64,000 nt of DNA from Lyophyllum atratum (taxonomy: Eukaryota > Basidiomycota > Agaricomycetes > Agaricales > Lyophyllaceae), in NCBI GenBank assembly GCA_014905825.1, contig JACGCN010000017.1:868001-932000 (forward strand), written 5' to 3'. The stretch's first letter is position 1. Each line of letters begins with the position of its first letter. Positions 37,140 through 47,345 of the stretch are shown here, piece by piece. Under the pieces are notes generated by a model. That model worked only from the letters and a program-made list of their open reading frames with translations, did no database searches and was not told the origin of the DNA. A program made the position numbers and the translations under genes.

Positions 37140-38568
37140 ATGGACGGGAGAATGCACCCGCGACAGACGAGTTCGACGCCAAGTCCGACTCCCACGCCGT
37201 CAAGCAGCAGCAGCACGGTGTGTCTTTCTGACCCTGATCGCCCTCCTCTCTCTTTACTTAATTTATTTGATACCATGGTATTCCAGCGAGCGGAGCCTAC
37301 CTCTAGCACGACGAGCGAGTCAACAACTGCGAGTTCCTCGTCAACAACGCCGCCGCCGCCTTCTTCGTCGTCATCATCAAGTAGCGAGTCGCCGCCAGAG
37401 TCGTCTTCGAGCTCGTCATCACGGCCTCCACCACCGTAAGCGTCTTTCCATCGTGGCTGCCGATCGCGCCTCTCACTTGTACATACAGATCGAGCTCGTC
37501 TGAGCCACCCGAATCGTCTTCAACGCCCTCGTCCTCGTCACAAGGCCCGTCATCAAGCGACTCCTCCTCCTCCTCCTCATCCCATGCCAGCGGCTCCTCC
37601 TCTCCGCCTCCACCACCCACTCCAACACCACCATTCACGCCCACACCCACCACTTTCCCCATAAACACCGCCTCCTCGAATTTCACCGAGTCCCTCACGA
37701 CCCTCACCACCATCGACCAAAACGGCAACCCCACAACCGTACGTCCCCCCTCCCCCACCCACGCATCCCAAACCTAATTTAACACACACCCCGGCCTCCA
37801 CAGATCATCACCCCAGCCCCAACCGCCCTCTCCCCCTCCCCCACCTCCAAACACACCTCCCTAAAACGCACCGCCGCAATAGCAGGCGCCACCACCGCCT
37901 CCGTCCTCCTCCTCCTCCTCCTCCTCGCCGCGACCTTCCTCTACCGGCGCCACCGCCGCAAACTCCACGAACGCCTCCAAACTCTTCTGCGCCCGCGCCG
38001 CCGCACGCGGGAGGACAGGGGATTGCTGGATGGGGAGGACTTTTTTGAGGAGGATGAGGAGGGGGAGAGGGGGATGGCGTTGAGGGCGTATCGGGATGCG
38101 AGTGTTGCGGGGTCGTCAAGGGCGACGACGCCGGGGATGGGGGCGGAGCCGCTGCGGGTGCAGGACGTGGGGGGGCTGGGGATGGGGAGGATCATCGATG
38201 ACGTGATGGGGCCTGCGCACGCGGCGGAAGCGAGCACCTCCACTGCGGGGACTACTACGACGGCGTACACGGGTCTCCCTCCAACGACACACCCCACCCA
38301 CTCTGCCGACCCCTCCTCCTCCTCCACCTCCTTATACACAGACCCCTTCCGCTCCACCTCGCCGTCCACCAATACCAATACCAATACCAATACCAACAGA
38401 GGAGGGTCCGTGTATTACGCGTTGCCCCCGGGAGGCGGAGGAGGGGCGCTGCCGCCGGGCGCGGCGCCCCCGAAGAGGCTGGGGTATCGTTCTGGGACGG
38501 GGCCTGTTGGAAGGGCGGTGGAGGGTGTTGCGGGGGCGCTGCATTTGCCTTTTGGGGGAAGGAAGTAG
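37140..38568 (+). CDS. Ser/Pro/Thr-rich single-pass membrane protein (5' end uncertain)
   Basis: Supported exons are 37140-37217, 37287 to about 37437, then one from about 37489, and the last one after an acceptor near 37803, ending at 38568. The ectodomain is almost pure Ser/Pro/Thr, suited to heavy O-mannosylation. The segment ITPAPTALSPSPTSKHTSLK leads into one membrane helix (AAIAGATTASVLLLLLLLLAATFLY), a basic anchor (RRHRRKLHERL) and a cytoplasmic tail of ~200 residues with an acidic cluster, an Asn-Thr repeat and a Gly/Pro-rich end. This resembles Mid2/Wsc-type wall-stress sensors in layout only. No signal peptide is found, because the first exon(s) could not be located; an acceptor AG sits directly before the ATG at 37140. 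Confidence 0.65.
38368..38397 (+). repeat. (ACCAAT)5 coding hexanucleotide repeat
   Basis: Five units (the last ends AAC) encode an alternating Asn-Thr run in the cytoplasmic tail of the Ser/Pro-rich membrane protein. Units of six keep the frame, so length can vary without breaking the gene. Confidence 0.85.
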
Positions 38569-39053
38569 CTGTGGGTATTTTGGGATTTGGGATTTGGGAC
38601 TTTGGGATGTGTCGTGGACTATATGCGGCTGTACACTGTATGGTGTATGGTTTATGGTGAACTGGACTAGTGGGGGCATTGTGATTCCAGGGAATCGGCG
38701 GTGCGACGTCGTGTGTTGGTTAATGTATACGGGATTCATTCATGGATCTGGGTATGGACAGGGGATACGGGCATCGACAATTGCTATAGCTACATTTACA
38801 TGGTACTATCTATTACCACTGCTAGGGTGCTTTGCGGGTATTCATGCGGGGGGAGGGACTGGACTGGTCATGAACCAGGTACTGCCAACCCGTCCAGGTA
38901 TCATTATCACAGATATGGTGTCGATACTTGCGCCTGGGCGTGGGCGTGGACACACGGGGTTGAACGCAGCACGGCGCAACGATGCGATATATTTCTTCCA
39001 GCAAAGCCTTAGCAAGTTTAGGAAAAAGGTCAGAGCTGTGCTCCAAGTGCATA
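38569..39053. other. Intergenic spacer
   Basis: Nothing recognised; GT-rich in the first part. Confidence 0.5.
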
Positions 39054-39156
39054 TGAAGATCGGGAGAGTCGAACTCCCGCGCCCGAAGAGACCAGGTTCA
39101 GAGGATACGATTTCGCGCTACCCATCTGGTTCTGGCGACCGCTCGGCCACCTCATC
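39054..39156 (-). pseudogene. tRNA-Leu-like pseudogene
   Basis: On the minus strand the sequence has TGGCCGAGCGGTC (D-arm/A-box), CCAGA as 5' anticodon stem, CCTGG as its degraded partner, then TCTCTTCGGGCGC and a perfect T-arm (GGGAG-TTCGACT-CTCCC), as in the tRNA-Leu genes at 42.7 and 62.0 kb. The TAAGGCG part of the D-arm is lost, the loop has C in place of the invariant U33, and only 4 of 7 acceptor pairs form. Five T residues follow about 30 nt downstream (39026-39022). Confidence 0.6.
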
Positions 39157-39254
39157 CATGACTTTTAGGCTTGTGAGGGCGCTGTTCAGGAGAGTTTCGA
39201 CTCTTGAGTGGGGAACAAAAAGCGCGATAGAGCGCGAAGGGTTGAGTTCCTGAG

Positions 39255-39690
39255 ACTAGATAGCGCACTAAAGCATCAAGTGAAACGGAGGACGAGGCAT
39301 GAGAACATCCGTTGGTCTCAGCCGTTATTCCTTGGGTTCATCGCGCGATCGCCGCATCTGAGGAAGCTGGTGCTGTTGTTCGGTGGCATAGTCGTCGACA
39401 TCAGCGAAGAAGACGTGATAGAGATCCTCGCAGCGCTACCAGCTCTCGAAGAATTCGAGTTCGGCGAATCGAAGTGGTGCAAGATAGGAAAGCTGGTGAA
39501 GTGGTTAACGCGGTTTGAGGCCATGATCGAACCCTGGGCGGGTGATTCCGCAAGAACTAGGACGACTCCAAGAATTCTGGCTGGAAGGAAAGTTGAAAGG
39601 AGACGATGACGACCTTGTTGCGATGGTCGAATTGAGGATGGAACACTCGGGGCTGGTGGGTCGTTTAAAGTTTTGCAGGCGAAGGCGTCG
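39255..39690 (+). pseudogene. F-box/LRR protein relic, C-terminal part
   Basis: The frame from about 39255 to 39540 encodes FLGFIARSPHLRKLVLLFGG and EDVIEILAALPALEEFEF. This matches the pattern FLAFVARSPP...LIECLRVLPSLQTLKI in the intact F-box gene at 29588-31015. A shift to another frame near 39545 is needed to continue with DDDLVAMVELRMEHSG, the usual family ending. No F-box remains upstream. Confidence 0.6.
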
Positions 39691-39936
39691 GAGGTGAGGA
39701 GGTCGACCTTGCTTTTGCGCAATTTACATTCTGGAATCGGGAGATGAATGAGGAGGCGAGACATAGGGTGACCACTCTGCGAGCTCCTGGGTATCGCGTC
39801 AGCGTGGGCTCTCATTGGGATAGGTGATAGTTAATATCTGTGAAGTATACAGTTTAATAATCGTTTGCTGCATCATAAAGACATTGTACCTACGCACTCA
39901 ATCACAGCCGCCCAATCCCAGGGACATCCTTATAAT

Positions 39937-40653
39937 TCAGTGCTCTTTCTTCACTACAAGATCCCACTTCTCAACCGACACCGTGAAGTCTCCCGCTACG
40001 TCTGGCTTCGCAGGCCTCGCGCCATAAAACCCAATCCATAGCTCCTCCTTCGGATCACTAGATGCAGCAAACACCCACGTCACCTCCCTGACCAACTCTC
40101 CGCCAATCTTAATGAGCAGGCTCGTTCCCGTCCCCTCCTCCTCGCGTTCGAATTCGACGACAGTATGGACTCTTCCTGTCGGATCGGTGGCGCCTGCCAC
40201 AGGGGGGGAAACGCTCCAGTCGGCCCCTTTCCCATGCCCTGTAGTGACGACGACGCTACGCTTCGCCGCCCCGTCAACATATTCAAGACCCCCCTTGATC
40301 CATTTGCTAGGGTCGCGGGGGAAGAGAAGCGCGAGACCTGCTTGATCATAGAGGACCTCTGGGAGAAATGAGACTGTAACGGATGCGCGGACGAAGGACG
40401 TGAGTGGCAGAGCCGTGTAGAACGTGGGCTGGCTGGTTGAGATGAGAGGGAGGGATGAAGGAGGTCCGTTGATGGGGGCTGGTTTGAGCCAGAGATCGGT
40501 GTTGGGAGAAATAGTGAAGGCGAACGGGAATGACGTGGGTGGTTTCTGTGATGTGTTGTGAGGACGGAGCCTAGAGGCGGAAACATCGGCGGCCACAGAG
40601 GACATGGTGGTGGTGGTGAGCGCGAAAGCGACAGTGAGAACCAATCGCATCAT
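39937..40653 (-). CDS. Secreted DUF1349-like (concanavalin A-like fold) protein, 238 aa
   Basis: One exon runs from MMRLVLTVAF at 40653 to the stop at 39937. The first ~25 residues (MMRLVLTVAFALTTTTMSSV) are a good signal peptide. The mature part has the DUF1349 pattern: FTISPNTDLWLKPAP, FYTALPLTSFVRASVTVSFLP, YDQAGLALLFPRDPSKWIKGGLEYVDG, and WVFAASSDPKEELWIGFYGARP near the end. The family is a beta-jelly-roll related to lectins and glucanases, often called the regulation of enolase protein 1 group; no enzymatic activity is established for it. The Met at 40839 was rejected because the intervening sequence is not protein-like. Confidence 0.85.
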   Translation of the reverse strand: MMRLVLTVAFALTTTTMSSVAADVSASRLRPHNTSQKPPTSFPFAFTISPNTDLWLKPAPINGPPSSLPLISTSQPTFYTALPLTSFVRASVTVSFLPEVLYDQAGLALLFPRDPSKWIKGGLEYVDGAAKRSVVVTTGHGKGADWSVSPPVAGATDPTGRVHTVVEFEREEEGTGTSLLIKIGGELVREVTWVFAASSDPKEELWIGFYGARPAKPDVAGDFTVSVEKWDLVVKKEH

Positions 40654-42318
40654 AGTAATCGGTTTATCTATTGGCAGCCTGTGGTTAGGGTTCCTGGAAA
40701 ATCCGGCGACCAAACGAAATTTTCGAAGTTCGAACGCATTTGTCTGGCCTTTTAAAGAAAGTGGTGAAGAGCGACCGGCGACAGATACCCGACGTTCATA
40801 GAGTTCGAGTAGATGGAAGCTGAACGACACCAAGAACATTCATAAGCGCGTGCTTCCATTGCCGGCCAAGGCGGAAAAGGGGTCGAGAGGGGGGATATAG
40901 GCTCTAATGATGCATGAATCTGGTCTCCTGACCGTCGATGTCGAGCTACACGAAGAGTGTTGGGCCGGGAATTGGGTTACAGCCGAAGGGGTCGAACGCT
41001 GTAAGAGAGCGGTGATTGAGTTCGTATGGGCATGGCTGAAATCCTTGAGGAGTCAGAAGGTGTCCTCGTGATCGATGTCTGGCAGTATGAGAAGACGATG
41101 AGCCGACGCCAATCTGGGCTTCCGAAAGGTGCTGCACAAGGCCTACAGTAACGTGGAAGTAGAAACGTTCTACTTTGAGTGCCCGGCCTAGATTTTCAGG
41201 CTTAAAATCGAGGTCTTGGCAACCTAAATGCTGTTATGATCAGAGGATGTTCCTTGTGGTGGATGACAGACCAGCTTTTGAATGAACGTTAGGTCATACT
41301 TCCAAATCACCGTATACCTCCAATAGTAAGAGCTTGAAGGGCAGTTAGGGCCGTCAAGTAACAGAGATACTGTAGCGTTTCGACTGAGTGTTCGGGCCTC
41401 AGGTCGCGCATCGCAAAGGCCATGAATTTACCACTTCGGTCAGCTGTGAGTTTTAAAAAACCGAAGACGAGATTTAGACGAAATAGCGTGTCTGGATCTG
41501 TGGACAATTCAGCATTATTGACATTGTGGGAGGAGGGAATGCCACATCACGAGTTGATGTTCAAAATGTGGCTGTACACTCGTACCCACACACTCTTGGG
41601 TACTTGTCCTTTAGAAGTTACAAAAAAATAGAATTCCTGCTACTTTAGTAGTAGGTTTTTACCCCCGACCGTGCAATTCAAAATTTGTTCTTACATAATT
41701 GTTTGGTCGTTCACATGCTCTAATCTAATCTACATCTACATCCCCCGGCGACTCTCATGTGCTTCACTCACTGTCTTGCAGTCTTCAACACCCTTAGGCG
41801 TAAAGGAACGCAAAAAAGCAGGCAAAGCCTGTAAACTGCCGTGGAGACGATCCTAACAACAGCCGCATTAACACCCGGCAACACACACACCACCTACCTA
41901 CGCTTCCTCAACATCGACCGTATGCCCTGGAACCCGCCGGGAGGCCCCGGCCGTGCGGCAAAAATGCCGAGAAACTCAAGAGGGCGCCGATGAATGTCAG
42001 CACGGACCCATACCTAGGTATACAGGCTTCAAAGCTAAACAGGTCAAATTAAAGAACATACATTGTGTGATATTGAAGTCCCATATCGATGTGGAAAACA
42101 TTCAAAGAAAGAACAGAGTTGTCAGTGAAAAGTAGCAGGTTCTGCGGCGATAGCGCGCGTCCACAGGCTTATCTTAGAGCCTTATAATAACAGATCGACT
42201 ATCATCTGTTACATAAGGTCTGTTTGGAGACTATCTTAGAGCGTCCGACGTCGATAACATGCAGGGAGCAACACAGAGACACACAAAGAGACTCAGAGAG
42301 AGAGAGACAAAAATGTAA
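40654..42318. other. Intergenic region without recognised genes
   Basis: Short leucine-rich minus-strand open stretch at 41307-41507 (ends LTALTALQALTIGGIR) and nothing else protein-like. A purine-rich (GA)n tract lies at about 42285-42308 beside the tRNA terminator. Confidence 0.45.
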
Positions 42319-42398
42319 TGACAACTGTGAGATTCGAACTCACGCCCCGAAAGACCAGATCCTGATTCTGGCGCCTTAGACCGCTCGGCCAAGTTGCC
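42319..42398 (-). tRNA. tRNA-Leu (anticodon CAG)
   Basis: An 80-nt type II cloverleaf on the minus strand. The acceptor stem GGCAACT pairs with AGTTGTC (one G-U), the anticodon stem CCAGA pairs with TCTGG around the loop ATCAGGA, and the T-arm is GTGAG-TTCGAAT-CTCAC. No intron. A run of five T (42313-42309) follows as Pol III terminator. Identical over all 80 nt to the gene at 63024-63103. Confidence 0.96.
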
Positions 42399-42663
42399 TT
42401 ATTGCACTGTCACCCACTCATTATCTCGTTCCTGGTGCATTACCATGGACAAGGACCTTCCAAGCCTAACTTGGGACGGCGGTAAAATTCGAACTCGTGT
42501 CTCGAATAAACCAACTCGCGAGAGCGCCAGGAAGGGAATTGGAATACGGGTCAATACCTTTAGTCTCATTATTCATACCATGAACGTTTTAGCGTGAGGT
42601 GCTCATGTGAGCCTATCAAAATGCTGACTGCACAACTGGTGAAAAAAGAACAGGCAAACCTGA

Positions 42664-42768
42664 TGATGAGAGGGGGATTCGAACCCCCGCCCCCAAAGAG
42701 ACCAGATAAGCTGATGACCTTGTAAGTTGTCCTTAGTCTGGCGCCTTAGACCGCTCGGCCATCTCACC
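42664..42768 (-). tRNA. tRNA-Leu (anticodon AAG), with intron
   Basis: The minus-strand acceptor stem GGTGAGA pairs with TCTCATC, the anticodon stem CCAGA pairs with TCTGG, and the T-arm is GGGGG-TTCGAAT-CCCCC. The anticodon AAG (complement of 42734-42732) is followed after one base by an intron of about 24 nt. Six T (42647-42642) lie 17 nt downstream as terminator. The partner gene at 61962 has the same exons but a different intron. Confidence 0.95.
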
Positions 42769-43195
42769 ATGCGTTTTGCTTCCATGCGCGGAACGAGGCG
42801 CCGGAAGGAGATAGACAGAGCCACCTGAGGAGGAGGAATGTAATTTTATACCAGGGTATACGCCAGTTATGACATGGCAAACGAATGCGAGCCTTGGACC
42901 GCGGAAAAACGCCGTGAGACTGTCGCAGGAGAGTGACGAGAAGGAAGCAACTCGAAGGCAGAGGCTCTGGAAGACCGAATTGCGGCGAAACAAGACGCTG
43001 ACAGTGACAGAGCGGAAAGCGATCGTATACGGACTCTGAAGAGTACCTGGTGTTGTCGTGTTTTGCACGAGCGTCTCGATGTGCGTCATAGCCCCACCGA
43101 GACACTTTGTCATATTGTATAAGAATTGGTCTCAACCTCGGCATCTGGAACGTCCCACTTACACGCCTACCCACCCAACTACTAATCGCTAAATA
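42769..43195. other. Spacer between tRNA-Leu(AAG) and paralog A
   Basis: It holds the promoter of the gene at 43196; a weak TATA-like TTGTATAAG lies near 43115, about 80 bp before the ATG. Nothing else seen. Confidence 0.4.
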
Positions 43196-44616
43196 ATGTC
43201 CGGACTCCCTTCGCATATCATAAAAGCACCACAAGCCGGAGAGCATGTCCCCGGACAGGAACAGCATGCCCCGGGAGAGCATGCCCGGGGAGAGCATGTC
43301 CCGGGGTCATATCCCCAAGGCGCCGATCCTACGGCCCCCCGTCCAGCCCAACACAAAGAAGCGCTGCGCGACAAGGTCGAAACCGTGAAGCAGTACCTTC
43401 CTCCCAAGAGTGAGATTAAGGACGCCATCCAGAGTGTAGCCGACACGGCTAAACACTATCTTCCCAAATCCATCTCGTCCTACCTGCGTGAGTCATCTAT
43501 GCCAGCTTGTTACGTGCGCTGACGGTAGTAAGCAGCGGGTAGCACGCCCAACAAAAGTACGCCCAACACAGAGAAGCCTTCCGAAGGAAGAGCCACGGAG
43601 GGTAATCCCGGGGGATCGCATGAAAAAAGCGGTGTGTATCAGCTATATCACATATCCTTCCTCGTTAACAATAACGTACTTTATTCCAGCCACGCATTCA
43701 GAGACTTTACCCTCACAGGAGACCCAAAACGGCTCTCGTGGCGGTGTAGGCTCTCTCCCGGGCAACTACTCCGAGGCGAGCGTCGCCAAACTCCCCGAAG
43801 AACGTCGTCAAGAGGTGCTACCGTCCCATGACGAAGAAGCCCAAGGACGGCAAGGGAAATCTGGTGGTGTGGGCTCGCTTCCGGGTAACTATTCGGAGGC
43901 GAGCGTCGCCAAGCTTCCCGAAGAACGCCACCAAGAAGCGATGCCGTCGCAGGAGACGGAACAGGGACGTCTCGGTAAACAAGGTGGCGTCGGCTCTCTT
44001 CCAGGGAATTATTCAGAGGCCAGTGTCGCTAAGCTCCCCGAGGAGCGCAAACAAGAGGCGATGCCGTCGAACGAGACGAGCCAGGAACGACTTGGTAAGA
44101 CTGGCGGCGTAGGACCTCTACCTGGCGGCCCTGATGAGAGTCAGGTTGGTTTAACGCCTGAGGAGCGGAATCGGCCGGAAGGTGTGCAAGGCCTATCACC
44201 ATTTTGCGTCGTCGCTAAACTGCTCGACGTACAGGCGAGGTTTACAAGTCCTCCACTGCTGAGAGCGGAAGAACAAGAGTAAACGCCAGGAGGTGAAGGC
44301 AGGTTTCAAAGTAGTAACAGATAAGGTAATGAGTCCGGGGAGCGGCGGGTCTAGTTCGCAGACTTCTTCTTCGCAGACTTCTTCCTCGAAATCGACGGGA
44401 GCACCAGACACGCTGACCCCACCTCACACCACCTCGTCGACCTCGGGTGCGGCGGCGGAAGGCAGTACGAGCTCCAGTACGAGCTCCAGTACAAGTTCGG
44501 CTGAACGTAAACTCGGGTTTGTGGATAAGATGAAGGCCGAGGCGAAGGTTATAACGGGGAAGATGGGACGCGATACTAGGAAGGTTGAGGAAGGCAAGCA
44601 CATGATGGGAAAGTAA
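43196..44616 (+). CDS. Repeat-containing hydrophilic protein, 410 aa (paralog A)
   Basis: Four exons, 43196-43487, 43536-43631, 43690-44181 and 44264-44616, are in phase and total 1,233 nt. It has no signal peptide or membrane helix. The N-terminal block contains VKQYLPPKSEIKDAIQSVAD and AKHYLPKSISSYL. The centre has three near-identical 40-41-residue repeats beginning GGVGSLPGNYSEASVAKLPE and a partial fourth. A Ser/Thr-rich linker leads to a C-terminal lysine-rich amphipathic block (FVDKMKAEAKVITGKMGRD, then KVEEGKHMMGK). Composition is strongly hydrophilic, so it may be largely disordered. I know similar uncharacterised proteins from mushrooms; the C-terminal block resembles their KMKGEAKV...KVEEGRKMMGK ending. 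A stress-protective role is conceivable but unproven. Convergent with paralog B. Confidence 0.85.
43740..44180 (+). repeat. Tandem coding repeat, 3.6 copies of 120-123 bp
   Basis: Units start at 43740 (41 codons), 43863 (40 codons), 43983 (40 codons) and 44103 (partial). Each begins GGVG(S/P)LPG; units 1-3 share NYSEASVAKLPEER exactly, followed by a variable acidic half. Confidence 0.95.
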
Positions 44617-45633
44617 ATCCCGGTGCTCAGGCCGTGCGTCAAAACATCGTATGATCGTCCATGCATCTTTTGCTCCTTGCCCCGTACCGTAATGTGTATT
44701 GTCTTGTTGAAATCGTTCAACCTGTAGTTGTAATTTTATAGCTTTAACCTTGCGGGATGAATTTGCTTACTCCCACGTAGTTCTGCGCAGCATCTTCGCA
44801 ACGCCATTACCCAGCCTTGGATGTAGGTACTCCTAGCGATCAATCGCATAGATGAGGTAGGGTGAGGAGTAGAGTGAAGAAAGAGAACGAGCCGCCATCA
44901 CTAAATTTGGACTGCACGTGGAGGTCCCAGTTGTCGTCAACGCCCGTGTCACAAGTCACAGTTGTTCCTCCCAACTCAACCTGCAGCCACCGCCACGAAC
45001 CCAGCGACCGCCAGAAGTCCGACGAACAGGCTGAACGGTTAAACAGCCGTAGTCCCAACTACCGCATTCGTGACATACTTTGCCCGAGGCTCGACATCGC
45101 TACTGAATCGGGGGCCCCAGGAATAAACGAGGTTAACAAGGTCCACCTTCTTCCGACGACTCGCGTGGTTGCATGCATACTGGTGACGGGGCGATCGTCC
45201 CGTCTCGGGTGGGTGTTTGGATGGCGTACCGCGAGTTCCTACCACGGCCCAGCGTTTCACAGCAACAGGCGCAGAATCGCGACGGACTCTTCCAACTTCC
45301 CATCAGAACACTTTCTTCGTATAAGGGTATCGATACTGGGCTCAAAGGGGATTACATTTGAATCATACCTCGCGCATGTATCTACAGGAGGAAAATACCA
45401 GAAGAAACGAGATTAAAAAACAATGGATACAAGACGGTAATGAAGGGAAAAATGTAGGGCGTTTAGCTGACGTGCGTCGCAAGATCCTTCGTTCATTCGA
45501 ACCAAAGCTGAGATTCTAGATTACAAATTGAACTCGCCGTACCCTATCCGTAGGTACCGCATATACAGATGTGAGGATTATCGAAGTAATGTATCATGAT
45601 GCGAACCGAAATGAAATAATCGCGAGGACGGAC
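44617..45633. other. Spacer between convergent paralogs
   Basis: About 1 kb. A 184-codon plus-strand open stretch (44862-45416) exists, but its composition and lack of family features do not support a gene. Confidence 0.45.
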
Positions 45634-47221
45634 TCAGACCATTTTCCCAAGCAAGCGCTTCCCCTCTTCAACCTTCTCGTCATTATGCGAAATCTTTCCC
45701 GAGATCACCTTCACTTCGCCCTTGACCTTGTCCATGAACGAACTTTTGTGAGGACTGCCAGCTGCCATAGTACTGTGCCCCTTGCTCGACCCGCTCGCTC
45801 GCGAGGTAGTATTTTCAATCTTCGATCCGTTATTTAACGTCGTCTCAGCAGTGGGCGCGTTCGAAGCAGTACTCCCATCCCGCTGGTGGTTCTGAGTGAC
45901 AGGTGAGTGGCCAGCGTCGGCGGTCGTTGAATCCACATTCACCTCGGGAGGCCCAGGTCGCGGACTTCCTGACGTCTCTTTCCCCATCACCGACGCGCCC
46001 TGATCCTTCAGGATGTGATCCCTATTCCCCATCTCCTCGACCACGTCTCCAGGCTGTTGCGACCCCAAGTTGAGGTATGGATCAGGGTGACTGTCCAACG
46101 CCCTTTGATATGACTCTTCCAAGGGAACACCATTCCAATTTGCACCCGCGCCGGCCAAAGGATGAGTTCGAGGCGTAGTATTCACTATAGGTGGCTGTAT
46201 TCCCTAGTGAGCCGCCTTCGTTTCAGTTGGGTTCTACAGTTCGATGGAGAATCTTACCTTGAAGTCTCCGCCAGGCACCCCTTCAAAATCTTCTCGCTTG
46301 AGGGGGTGTTCATCGTCGCTAGATGAAGAGTCTTGGCTGTTCGCCAAAGCCACGCCAGGTGTTTTTGAGGGAGCCATCGTGTCAACGTCTGCTTCGCTAT
46401 CCATGGCTTCCCCCTGAAAAGCTGGGTATGGGCTCCAGCCGGGGGTATCTGCGATGCTCGTCTTGGAGCCATCCTGCGCTTCCGTGCTATCCGCGTTCGA
46501 GACAGATCCGCCGCTGGTATGGGGTGTCAAGAACGAAGTATCGACCCGTCTTGGGTCGGCTGAAGAAAAGTATGATACATATCAGAAAGAGTGGCATGGA
46601 GTTGGATGAAATGCTCAACTAGTGTCTTGAACCGAAGTCTCGTTCTTGGGCGTATTTTGTCCTAGAAGCTTCCGGTCGATCCCGGTGGTATTGTCGCCAG
46701 AATCTTGAAGCAAAAGTTCAGTTGATGTACATGTAATGAAATATGTCGACCCACCAGTCCGAGACTGAAGATCCTGATCACTTTCATGTGGTAAAGGTAT
46801 GTCGCAGGCTTTGGCTGTTGGATCGGTGTCTGCGGTATGTGGCTGGGATGTCAATGGAGCAGCTATTTAATCGTGAATAACACCTCTGAAGCCCACGAAA
46901 ATGGATCTCACGAAAGTACGAGGTCAACGCGTCAGGCAGGTATTGTTTGGCAGCCTCGCCAGCGTTTATCACCGCATTTTTTACATCGGTTTGATTAGGA
47001 ATCTGCCACTTCCCCGTATCGAAAGCGCCGCTGGTCGTTTCTTCGGTCATACTGTCGTGCGGAAAGGCACCGGGGATATCTGGTCCCGGGGTAACTGTTT
47101 CGGGTGCCGTGGTATTGTGTTCTTGCCCAGAGCTCTTGAGCGAAGAAGACGTGGTATTGGCCCATTCATGGGCAGGTGTGGCGGGGAGTATCTCTTTATC
47201 GATAATAGGCGGGCTCGACAT
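45634..47221 (-). CDS. Hydrophilic protein related to paralog A (paralog B)
   Basis: Five exons on the minus strand, from MSSPPIIDKEILPATPAHEW at 47221 to the stop at 45634; introns lie near 46911-46864, 46756-46715, 46621-46561 and 46258-46205. It shares both conserved ends with paralog A: near the N-terminus DVKNAVINAGEAAKQYLPDA followed by LTSYF, and at the C-terminus FMDKVKGEVKVISGKISHND followed by KVEEGKRLLGK. It lacks the GGVGSLPG repeats; the middle is instead a long acidic, Ser/Thr/Asp-rich stretch that includes AGANWNGVPLEESYQRALDS. Its promoter has a TATA box and two TGACGTCA sites. Function unknown. Confidence 0.82.
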
Positions 47222-47269
47222 TAGCGTGAAAGGAATGAAGTGGGAGCCAGAGATAACGGGTCGGTCGAG

Positions 47270-47345
47270 TACTATATAGGTTTGAGCATTGACGTCACCG
47301 TTTGGGGTAGGTGGATCCCATCCGCCAGCTCATCGCGTGACGTCA
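47270..47345 (-). promoter_or_regulatory. Promoter of paralog B: TATA box and two CRE/ATF-type sites
   Basis: A TATATAG element (plus-strand ACTATATAGG, 47271-47280) lies about 50 bp before the ATG. Two perfect TGACGTCA palindromes follow upstream at 47290-47297 and 47338-47345, 48 bp apart. TGACGTCA is the binding site of ATF/CREB-type bZIP factors, which in fungi drive stress genes (Atf1 pathway). Confidence 0.6.

Noticed and set aside
37303..38396. Antisense Val/Gly-rich and Arg-rich frames
   Set aside because: Shadows of the Ser/Pro-rich coding sequence on the plus strand.
42480..42520. T-arm-like TTCGAA segment between the two minus-strand tRNA-Leu genes
   Set aside because: The flanking arms do not pair and no D-arm or anticodon arm is present.
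44862..45416. 184-codon plus-strand open frame between the convergent paralogs
   Set aside because: No family features, unusual composition, no supporting splice pattern, and both strands are open by chance over the same stretch.
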